Part shown: positions 1 through 8,200 of the stretch, piece by piece
How the letters are laid out: each line of letters begins with the position of its first letter
Position numbering within the stretch: position 1 is the first letter of the stretch
NCBI GenBank assembly: GCA_028292405.1
Contig: JAQGMJ010000028.1
Location: forward strand, 124,001-188,000
Direction of reading: 5' to 3'
DNA length: 64,000 bases
From: Betaproteobacteria bacterium
Lineage (GTDB): Bacteria; Pseudomonadota; Gammaproteobacteria; Burkholderiales; JAEUOS01
The notes under the pieces: generated by a model
Databases searched by the model: none
Told to the model about the DNA's origin: nothing
What the model saw: only the letters and a program-made list of their open reading frames with translations
Position numbers and translations under genes: made by a program

Positions 1-888
1 GATCAGTTCGATGGCGAGTTCATAGGCCTTGCGTGCGGTAATCTCGTCGCCTTCCGAGCCGGCGTTGGCGGAGATGATCAGCGGCGTGCGCGCCTCGTCG
101 ACCAGCACGCTGTCGGCCTCGTCGACGATCGCATAGTGCAGCCCGCGCAGCAGCAGCCGCCGGGTACGCGAAGCCGGGCCGGCCAGCGCTTCCACCTTCA
201 GTTGCAATTCGCTGGCGGTGGCGCCGAGGATGATGCGGTCGCGCAAATAGTCGAACACCACGGTCTTGTTCGAACAGTAGACGATGTCGGCCATGTAGGC
301 GACCTGGCGGTCCGCATGTTCCATCTCCGCCGTCACCGCGGACACCGTCAGGCCCAGGGCCTCGTAGACCGGGCGCATCAACTCGGCGTCGCGCGCCACC
401 AGGTAGTCGTTGACGGTGATGACGTGCACTGGGCGGCCCGCCAGCGCGGCGGTGGCGGCGGCCAGCGTCGCGGTGAGCGTCTTGCCTTCGCCGGTCTGCA
501 TCTCGGCGATCATGCCTTGCAGCATCACCCAGGCGCCGACCACCTGCACGTCGAAATGGCGCTTGCCGAGCGTCAGTTGCGAAGCGCGGCGGATCAGCGC
601 GAAGCTGCGCGCCACATGCGCGATTTCCAAACCTTGCGAGCGCAGGCGGCGGCCGATCTCGCGCGCCGGCTCGCGCAGTTGTTCCAGTTCAAGACTGTCG
701 AACTCCGGGCCGCAGGCGGCGGTGGGAGCGACGATCTTGAACGCCTCGCGGGTTGACGACTTCAGCTTGCGCCGGGTCCAGCCATACAGTGCGCGGCCGC
801 CGCGCTCGATCAAACTCGGCTCGTGCAAGTCTTCGTGCTGCGGATAGACAGCGTCGGGCGCCAGGCGCATGGCGACCGAATCAGACAT
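1..888 (-). CDS. SecA-like preprotein translocase ATPase, N-terminal part (cut by window edge)
   Basis: The minus-strand frame begins at ATG 888 and runs off the left edge, giving 296 residues. It reads as the SecA motor start. RHFDVQ lies just before the Walker A segment AEMQTGEGKTLTATL. HVITVNDYLVARDAE and FDYLRDRI follow, then the Walker B/DEAD-type stretch AIVDEADSVLVDEARTPLII. These are SecA helicase motifs. The long N-terminal lead (about 90 residues before RHFDVQ) diverges from housekeeping SecA. The start overlaps the end of the upstream M50-HlyD gene by 8 bp, so translation is probably coupled. SecA drives unfolded proteins across the inner membrane. Here it is the last visible gene of the giant-adhesin operon, so a dedicated (SecA2-like) role in exporting that protein is inferred. 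Whether it keeps the preprotein cross-linking and C-terminal zinc regions cannot be seen. Confidence 0.9.
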   Translation of the reverse strand, partial: MSDSVAMRLAPDAVYPQHEDLHEPSLIERGGRALYGWTRRKLKSSTREAFKIVAPTAACGPEFDSLELEQLREPAREIGRRLRSQGLEIAHVARSFALIRRASQLTLGKRHFDVQVVGAWVMLQGMIAEMQTGEGKTLTATLAAATAALAGRPVHVITVNDYLVARDAELMRPVYEALGLTVSAVTAEMEHADRQVAYMADIVYCSNKTVVFDYLRDRIILGATASELQLKVEALAGPASRTRRLLLRGLHYAIVDEADSVLVDEARTPLIISANAGSEGDEITARKAYELAIELI

Positions 889-3025
889 TGAATTTCCGCA
901 TGAACTCGCGCCGTCCCGCGCGGTACCACTGCGCCGCCAGCGGCTCGGCGGGATGCTCGAAGCGCACATAGACGCGCCCGCCCAGATGTTTGAAATGGGT
1001 GCCCGGCGGCAACGCAAGATCGAGAATGAACAGCCGCTCGATGGCCCGGTTGTCGCCCGGACGACTCGGGTCCAGGCCGATCTTGCCGCCGCCCTGCAAC
1101 GACAGGGCCATGCTCGGCAACTCATCGGTGGCCGCCGGCACTTCGCGGGTGATGTGCGCCTGCACCACGTCCTCGACGCGCTCGGCGGCGCGGATCGCTA
1201 TGCGCGTGGTCTGCTCGCGCACCAGCGATTCGGCCGCCTGCGAGACCACCACCCGCACCGAGTCCACCGATTGCAGCACATAGGCGATGAGGTCGCCGCG
1301 CTGGACATAGGCTCCGGGCAGGTCGCTCGGCTTTTCGACAATGAAGGTGCCTTCGCCGGGGCTCAGTATCTGCAAACTGGCCAAGCGCTTGTCGGCAAGA
1401 TCGAGCGCAGCGCGCGCCTGCGCCAATTGCTCCTGCACGATGGACGCCTGCATGCGGTTACTCGCCAGGGCGGCGCTATAGCGCGCCTCCATCTCGTCGA
1501 CCTGCGCGACGGCAGCGGCGCGGCGCGCCAGTAGTTCCGGGTCCTCCAGGCGCAGCAGCACGTCGCCGCGATGCACCGGCTGGTTCGGCTTGGCCACCAG
1601 TTCGGCCACGGTGCCGGCCACCGGCGCGCGCACCTGGGCGCTGGGCGGCACCCAGATCACCCCTTCACTGGGCGTGTAGGAAGGAACCGGCAGCAGGAAA
1701 ATCGCGATCAGGGCGCTGACCACCAGGCCGGCGGTGACGCTGACGGCGCGCACCCGCTGCGCGCGCAGACCGGCGCCGCTCACCAACTCCATCACCTTGC
1801 GCCCCAGCGGCATCACCAGCATGGAATAGAGCGACCACAGCGCCAGCAGGATGCCGATGATGTAGAACTGGCTGGAGACCATCAGCACGATGGTGACCAT
1901 GACGAACATCCGGTAGGCAAACGAGGCCGGCGCGTAGAACAGGAACCAGCCCCGCTCGCCCGGCGCCAGGTGAGGCGCCTCCAGCCCGCGCACGCCGAAC
2001 AGGTGGCGCTTCACCAGGTAGCCGACGTAGTCATTGGCGCGTTGCGCGAAGTTGGGAATCTCCAGCCAGTCGGACAGGATGTAGTAGCCATCGTAGCGCA
2101 GCAGCGGGTTGCCGTTGAACACCAGCGTGGAGACGCCGGCGATCAGGATCACGTTGTAGGCCACCGCGCGCGCCACCCCCGGCTCCATGTAGACCCAGCA
2201 GAACAGCGCGAGGGCGGCGACGAACAGCTCCACCATCATGCCGGCGGCGCCGACCAGGGCGCGCCAGCGCCGGTCCGGCATCGCCGAGGCGGCGGAGGCG
2301 TCCACATAGGGAATCGGCATCAGCAAGAGCAGCATCAGCCCCATCTCATGCACCTCGCCGCCGCGCGCCTTCACCGTGACGGCGTGGCCCAGCTCGTGCA
2401 GCATTTTCACCGCCGGGAAGGTGAGCCACATCAGGAACAGGTTGCCGGCGGAGAAGATGCGGTCGAAGGCACCGCTGGAAAGTTCGCGCCAGTGCATGCT
2501 CGCCAGCAACAGCGCGCCACCCACCACCAGCAGCCAGATGAGGGCACCGGCCCAGCTGAATACCGGCCGCAGCCAGGGCATGGCGCGGTTCAGCACGCGG
2601 TCCGGGTCGAGCAGCGGAAAGCGCAAGGCGGTGGGGTTGCCGAAATACTGCTTCCAGCGCATCTTCTGGTGGCGCTCGCGGCGCTCGCCCATTTCCTGCA
2701 GGTCGGGGGCGACGTCGCTTTGCAGCAGGTCGGCGCGATGCAGGTCGCCCAGCAGCTTGATCACCTCGTCCTGCGGCGGCACGTCGCCGCCCAGGCGCAG
2801 GTAGGCCATGTCCCAGATTTCCTGCACCGTGCGCTTGCCGTCCATCAGGCCGATGATGATGTTGGCCACCGCGGTGAAGCGGTGATAGCGGCCGCTGGAA
2901 TTGTCCTGCAGCACGTACCAGATCTCGCCGCGGTACACATGGCGATGCACCTGCGCATGCGCGCGCAGGCGCGGCTTGAGCGTGGCGACGCGGTACCAGG
3001 CGCTGCTGTAGAGGGTCAGGCTCAT
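881..3025 (-). CDS. PqqD-like / M50 site-2-type metalloprotease / HlyD adaptor fusion
   Basis: This is a 714-residue polytopic protein. Residues 30-100 resemble a PqqD/RRE-type winged helix (YRGEIWYVLQDNSSGRYHRF). Hydrophobic segments start near residue 155. HELGH at 210-214 is an M50 zinc-binding motif, and NPLLRYDGYY at 306-315 supplies the expected third ligand Asp312. Further membrane helices follow to about residue 450. A periplasmic HlyD-like biotinyl/lipoyl half-barrel (RAPVAGTVAELV) then leads into a coiled coil and a second half-barrel. M50 enzymes normally cut within membranes; fused to an adaptor, this one probably acts at the inner-membrane export complex, either processing or binding the substrate N-terminus. 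It starts 28 bp after the GAF-HlyD gene and overlaps the SecA-like gene. All catalytic residues look intact. The role is inferred from architecture and operon position. Confidence 0.88.
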   Translation of the reverse strand: MSLTLYSSAWYRVATLKPRLRAHAQVHRHVYRGEIWYVLQDNSSGRYHRFTAVANIIIGLMDGKRTVQEIWDMAYLRLGGDVPPQDEVIKLLGDLHRADLLQSDVAPDLQEMGERRERHQKMRWKQYFGNPTALRFPLLDPDRVLNRAMPWLRPVFSWAGALIWLLVVGGALLLASMHWRELSSGAFDRIFSAGNLFLMWLTFPAVKMLHELGHAVTVKARGGEVHEMGLMLLLLMPIPYVDASAASAMPDRRWRALVGAAGMMVELFVAALALFCWVYMEPGVARAVAYNVILIAGVSTLVFNGNPLLRYDGYYILSDWLEIPNFAQRANDYVGYLVKRHLFGVRGLEAPHLAPGERGWFLFYAPASFAYRMFVMVTIVLMVSSQFYIIGILLALWSLYSMLVMPLGRKVMELVSGAGLRAQRVRAVSVTAGLVVSALIAIFLLPVPSYTPSEGVIWVPPSAQVRAPVAGTVAELVAKPNQPVHRGDVLLRLEDPELLARRAAAVAQVDEMEARYSAALASNRMQASIVQEQLAQARAALDLADKRLASLQILSPGEGTFIVEKPSDLPGAYVQRGDLIAYVLQSVDSVRVVVSQAAESLVREQTTRIAIRAAERVEDVVQAHITREVPAATDELPSMALSLQGGGKIGLDPSRPGDNRAIERLFILDLALPPGTHFKHLGGRVYVRFEHPAEPLAAQWYRAGRREFMRKFNV

Positions 3026-3053
3026 GAAACGTCGGCCCGGTTGGTGATCGGCG

Positions 3054-4901
3054 TCAGAACCACGACCAGGTGGCCACGCGCACCCAGTTGACCAGGCGGT
3101 GGGTCCAGATCCAGATCAACCGGCGCTCGCCGATCTCCACCTTGCCCACGCCTTCCATGCCGGGGCGCAGATTCGGCGCCAGGCGGTCGAGCGCGGCCTC
3201 GACGCGGAAAAAGCTGTGCCCCTCGCGTGAACTGGTCACCGGCGTTACCAGGGTGACGGTGAAGGGAAAGGTCTCGCCAGGCAGCGAAGCGAGCACCAGC
3301 TTGCCGTGCTGGCCGACGCGCACACCGTCGATCTCAGCTTCTTCCACCTCGAGAATCACGCGGTAGGCGTTGAGCGGCGAGATTTCGAACAGGGTCTGGC
3401 CGCGGCGCACCGCGCTGCCCAGCGACTGGCTGAAGTCGCCGCTCACCACAATGCCGGTGAACGGCGCGGTGACGCTGGAGCGTTCCACCTGGTAGGCGCG
3501 CAGGTCCATCTCGGCGCGCGCCTGCTGCGCCTGCGCCTGGTTGATGCCGGCGGCAGCGCGGTCGTGCTGGGCCAGGGACTCTTCGGCCTGGCGCGCGTAC
3601 TGCTCGTTCAGGCTCGCCGACTTCAGGTATTCGAGCTTGATGTCGCGGGTGTCGAAGGTGGCCAGCACGGTGCCGGCGGCGACGATGTCGCCGGCGCGGT
3701 GCGGCGCGGTGTCGAGGTAGCCGTCATAGGGCGCCACCAGCACGCGGCGCACCGCGCCCTCGAGCTTGGCATCGGAGCCGACGCGGTAGGTGCCTTCGCC
3801 GACGATCGAGATCAGCAGCATAGCCGCGATCATCAGCAGCACGAACTTGCGGGTGAAGTGGCGCTCGCCCAGCACCCGGCCCATCTCGACGCGCCACTGG
3901 TCCTTCAGGCGCAGCGCCAGCGGACGCTCCTCGGCGCGCTTGGTCACCAGGATGCGGCTGCACAGGGCGACGATGCCCTGGCACAGCTCGATTTCCCCTT
4001 GTTCGAAGGGCAGCACGCCGGCGCGCTCGAAGGTGAGCGCGCCCAGCACCTTGCCGTCGCTACCGCTGCCTGCCTCGACCATGAAGGGCGCGGTGAGCAG
4101 GCTGCCGCTGCCGTGCTGGCGCGCCAGCGCGGCGTGGTCGCGCGTCACCAGGGCGCCGGACTCGGCCTGCGGCAGGCACAGCGTGGTGTTCTGGTCGATC
4201 GCCTCGTCCATCGCCGAGCCGATGGCGGCGATCAGGTTCATCCGCTCGCCGAAGTCGGCGCTGTGCGACACGGCGATGACTTCACTGCGCTCGTTCTTGC
4301 GGATGCCGATGCTGACGCGGTCGCAGTTGAAGCGGGTCGCCAGATCGGTGGCGATCGCATGCGCGGCGTCGGCGGAGCGTTCTTCATTGAGCGTGGCGGC
4401 CACCGCGTTGAGGGTGGTCATCAGGCGCTCGCGCGCCAGTGCGCCGTCGCCGCCCTCTTCCGCCCGCAAGCGCGCCTCGACCTGCCCCAGGCCCCAGCGC
4501 AGCGCCTGGATCACCGGCTCGGCGCGCTGCGCGGTCAGTTCGAGCGCCGCCAGGCCGTACATATGGCCGTCGATGATCAGCGGGTGGGCCACCGCCAGCC
4601 AGCCGTCGGCTTCCGCTACCGCCACGGCGCGGTCTTCCACCGCCTGGTCGGCAGCTTCGGTCAGCGCGGTACCGGGCGCGGCCCCGGCGGGCCAGAGCGC
4701 GGCGGGCGCGAAAGGCCCGGTGTCCGGCGGGCCCAGCACCAGTACGCCGCAGCGCACGCCGGGCAGCATCGCACATTGCAGGGCCAGCCAGGCAGCGGTG
4801 AACTCGGCCTGGCCGGAAGCGGACGACAGCGCGCTCCACAGGCCGCTGCCGCTTCGTGCCGGCACGCCCTGGTGGGCTTGGTCGCTTGCGTTGACAGTCA
4901 C
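3054..4901 (-). CDS. GAF-domain / HlyD-family membrane fusion protein
   Basis: This 615-residue protein uses a GTG start at 4901, with GGGA about 8 nt upstream. The N-terminal half (about 25-145 and 160-320) reads as two GAF-like sensor domains: one degenerate, the second clearer around LNAVAATLNEERSADAAHAIA and CDRVSIGIRK. One membrane helix lies near 353-368 (FVLLMIAAMLLISIVGEG). The rest is a HlyD/RND-adaptor fold: half-barrel (VLVAPYDGYLDTAPHRAGD), a short helical hairpin, the second half-barrel (VTAPFTGIVVSGD) and a beta-barrel ending PNLRPGMEGVGKVEIG. HlyD proteins bridge an inner-membrane exporter to TolC. The cytoplasmic GAF domains could gate export by a small ligand; that is inference. 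It sits between DUF3467 and the M50-HlyD gene in one minus-strand operon, so the locus carries two different adaptors. Confidence 0.88.
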   Translation of the reverse strand: MTVNASDQAHQGVPARSGSGLWSALSSASGQAEFTAAWLALQCAMLPGVRCGVLVLGPPDTGPFAPAALWPAGAAPGTALTEAADQAVEDRAVAVAEADGWLAVAHPLIIDGHMYGLAALELTAQRAEPVIQALRWGLGQVEARLRAEEGGDGALARERLMTTLNAVAATLNEERSADAAHAIATDLATRFNCDRVSIGIRKNERSEVIAVSHSADFGERMNLIAAIGSAMDEAIDQNTTLCLPQAESGALVTRDHAALARQHGSGSLLTAPFMVEAGSGSDGKVLGALTFERAGVLPFEQGEIELCQGIVALCSRILVTKRAEERPLALRLKDQWRVEMGRVLGERHFTRKFVLLMIAAMLLISIVGEGTYRVGSDAKLEGAVRRVLVAPYDGYLDTAPHRAGDIVAAGTVLATFDTRDIKLEYLKSASLNEQYARQAEESLAQHDRAAAGINQAQAQQARAEMDLRAYQVERSSVTAPFTGIVVSGDFSQSLGSAVRRGQTLFEISPLNAYRVILEVEEAEIDGVRVGQHGKLVLASLPGETFPFTVTLVTPVTSSREGHSFFRVEAALDRLAPNLRPGMEGVGKVEIGERRLIWIWTHRLVNWVRVATWSWF

Positions 4902-4938
4902 GTTGAATCCCGGGCAGCGCCGCTGAAGCGGCGCGAGC

Positions 4939-5265
4939 TCAGACCTTGAGCTCGCCGAAGCGGCTCTCGTATTCCGTCAGGCCCTTGTTCAGCAACAGCA
5001 GCAGGCGCTTGGCGGCATAGGGGTTGAGCACGATGCGGTCGGACAAAATCACCCGCACGTCGCCCTGCCCCGCCTGCCAGGTCTGGTTGGAACCGAACAG
5101 GAGCGTGATTTCCTCGCGCGTGCCCAGCACGTTGCTGACATTGGCGTACGAGGTGCGCATGGACGTGTCGTCCCAAATCACCCGCGGTTGCCTTGCTTCG
5201 GGCGGCGCGGCCGGCGCCTCCCCGGTGTTCTGGGGGGCGGTGGCCTGCGCGGTGTTTCTCGCCAT
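4939..5265 (-). CDS. DUF3467 family protein
   Basis: This small soluble protein has 108 residues. Residues 30-105 match the DUF3467 pattern: SYANVSNVLGTREEITLLFG, then a short acidic loop, RVILSDRIVLNPYAAKRL and a C-terminal helix. The first 30 residues are Ala/Pro-rich. A good ribosome site (AGGAGA, 7 nt before ATG 5265) supports the start. It begins 30 bp after the giant adhesin ends and 37 bp before the GAF-HlyD gene, so it is almost certainly cotranscribed. The family has no established biochemical role. Its placement right after a secreted substrate gene suggests a chaperone or targeting factor for the adhesin, which is inference only. Confidence 0.85.
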   Translation of the reverse strand: MARNTAQATAPQNTGEAPAAPPEARQPRVIWDDTSMRTSYANVSNVLGTREEITLLFGSNQTWQAGQGDVRVILSDRIVLNPYAAKRLLLLLNKGLTEYESRFGELKV

Positions 5266-5295
5266 TACTGCTTCTCCTGGATTGCTGAACTTCGA

Positions 5296-8200
5296 TTATC
5301 TGCCTTTTGCCGTTGCCCAGTTGATGCGGGCGCGGGTTTTCGGCTGGGCCACTTCGGTGACGGCCGGCATTGCCGCTTCGCTGACGCCTTGCGCCTCGGC
5401 CTCGTCCTGCGCCCACTGCATCGGCGCTTGCGGCGCGGCGGCCTGTGTTTCGGCCTGGCCCAGATCGAAGGCGACACGCTTGCTGCGCTTGTTCGCCGGG
5501 TTTTTCTGGGGCGCGTTGCGCCAGGCACCGGCCGCGGCATCGAAGCTCCACAGCGCACCGGCCTTTTCGCCGGCGCCCGCCACTGCCAGACCGGCCAGGG
5601 CAACCGCCGCCGCATCGACCGCGACCGATCCGCGCTTGACCGCGGGCTTGGTCTCCGCAGGCGCCTGGGTTGTCTTCACCGGGGCACGCATCAGCGCCGG
5701 GGCAGCCAGGGCCGCGTCCGGAGCCACATCAGCCTGCGGCACATGCTTGCCGCGGGCGGTGGCCGCCGGCTTCTTTTTCGGGTCCTGTTGCTGCTGCTGG
5801 CCGTCGGGCTGGGCCGGCTGGTTCGCGTCCGGCGCGGCCTGCTGGCCGTCGGCGGGCTGGCCATCCTGACCATCCTTGCCGTCTTTGCCGTCGGCCTGCT
5901 TCGGATCGACAGGGGCTTCTTCGCTGCTATGGCTGCCGCTGTCGGAAGCCACCGTGCTGGAAGAAGAGTCCTGCGACTGCGAACCGTCGCCGCCCTGGTC
6001 GTCCGCGGAGACGAAGCTGATCACCGGGACGGAAAGGCCCGAGACCACCGGCGTCGCCAGGAACATCGCATCCTGCGACGACGAAATCAGGTCAGGAGCG
6101 TTGCCCCCGGCGCCGAAGCGGTTGAGCGAAGTCACCACCCCGCCCGCGTCGAAGGTCAGGGCGGCGTAGTTGCCGATCAGCACGTCCTTGCTGAGGTTGC
6201 CGTACAGCAGGTTGCTGCCGAAGCCGCCCATTTCGATGTTGTGGCCGGAACCTGCTTCCAGAATGTCGTTGCCGCCGGTGAACAGGTCGATGGTCTGGAC
6301 GAAGCGGACGCGGTCGTCGGTCAGCTGCACTTCGCCGCTGTCGCCCAGCAGCACGCTGTTGCCGGTGCCGGTGATCAGGTGATCGGCGCCCATGCCGCCG
6401 ATCAGCACGTCGTTGCCGTCGCCGGTGGAAATGTGATCATCGCCGCCGATGTTGGTGGCGATCGCGAGCACCTCGCTGATGTGGCCGAGGGCGTCGAAAC
6501 CGATGGCGCCGTTGTCGCCGAACATCACGCTGTTGCTGACGGAAGTGCCGCCCCTGATGGTGTCGCCGCCGACCCCGCCGAGGATGAAGCTGTCGCCGTT
6601 GCCCACGCCGATGACGTCGCTGCCGCCGTCGCCCGGGTTGGTCGAGACAATGCCCTGCAGCACGCCCTGGCTGCTCGACGCAATCTGCCCGTCGTCGCCG
6701 ATCACCACGTGGGTGCCGTTGCCGGCGGTGACGCTGTCGCCGCCCCGCCCGGCGAGGACGAACTTCTGGCCGTTGCCGGATTTGATGGTATCGGCGCCGC
6801 CGCTGGCGTCGCTGGTGTCGGTCGTCTGCTCGAAGGTGCCAACGCCGCCGACGATGCCGGCGCTGTTGAGCGTCATCGTACCGTTGTCGCCAAAGATGTA
6901 ATCGCTGCCGTTGCCGGTAGTGATGTCGTCGGTGCCGTAGCCGCCGATGATCGCGTGGTTGCCGTCGCCGGTCTTGATGGTGTCGTTGCCGCCCAGGCCC
7001 TGGTCGTAGCCGGTGGACTTGATGCTCGGGTCGAGGTCGACCACGCCGTTGTCGCCCAGGATGTAGGCGTTGCCGTTGCCCAGAGTGATGGTGTCGGCGC
7101 CGACGCCGCCGATGGCCACCGCGTTGCCGTTGCCGCCGATGATTTCGTCGTTGCCGCCGGTGGCGCCCGTGGTGTCGGTGGTGGTGATGGTGGCGTTGCC
7201 GGCTAGGTCGTAGATCGCCGTGCCGTTGTCGCCGACGAAGATGCTGAAGACGCTGTTGCCGTTGCCGAAGTGGATGACGTCGGCGCCGAAGCCGCCGAAG
7301 GCGATCATGGTGCCGTTGCCCAGGGTGATGTGGTCGACGTCGCCGAGATCGAGGTTGGTGCTGATGTTGGTCGGGATGCTGCCGTCGGCGTTGAACTGCA
7401 CGGTGCCGTTGTCGCCCAGGACCACGCTGGTGCCGCCCACCGAGGTGTCGCCCAGGTTGATCGTATCTTTTCCGACGCCGCCGATGGCGATGGTGGTGCC
7501 GCTGACAGTGGAGATGTTGTCGTCGCCGCCGGTGGCCGCCGTGGTGTCGCTGGTGGTAACGTTGGTCACCACGCCCAAGGCGCTGAAGGTGGCAAAGCCG
7601 TTGTCGCCCACCAGGATGCTGTTGGTGCCGATGGCGCCGTGGATGATGTCGCCGCCGTAGCCGCCGAAGGCCACCATGTTGCCGTTGCCGACGTTGATGG
7701 TATCGACGTCGCCGAGGTCCAAATTGGTGGCGACGTGGGACAGGAAGGTGCCGGCCGGGTTGAGGTCGACCACGCCGTTGTCGCCGAGGACCACGCTGGT
7801 GCCGCCGGCGGCGGTGTTGCCCAGGGTGATGGTGTCGCGGCCGACGCCGCCGATGGCGATGACGGTACCGTCGGTGGTGGTGATGTGATCGTCGCCGCCG
7901 GTGGCCGCCGTGGTGTCGGTGGTCTTGACCTGGGTCACCAGGCCGAGCGTATTGAAGGTCGCGCTGCCGTTGTCACCGACCAGGATGCTATTGGTGCCGG
8001 TGCCGCCGTTGATAGTGTCGCCACCGAAGCCGCCGAAGACCACCATGTTGCCGTTGCCGACGGTGATGGTATCGACGTCGCCGAGGTTGACGGCGAGGTC
8101 GGTGGTGACGAAGGACAGCAGGGTGCCGCCGGCGTTGAAGTCGATGGTGCCGTTGTCGCCCAGCACCACGCTGACATCGTTGCCGCCGGCGGTGTTGCCG

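Noticed and set aside
1571..4949. Plus-strand frames opposite the M50-HlyD and GAF-HlyD genes
   Set aside because: His/Ala/Gly/Arg-rich low-complexity translations; the minus strand encodes clear domains.
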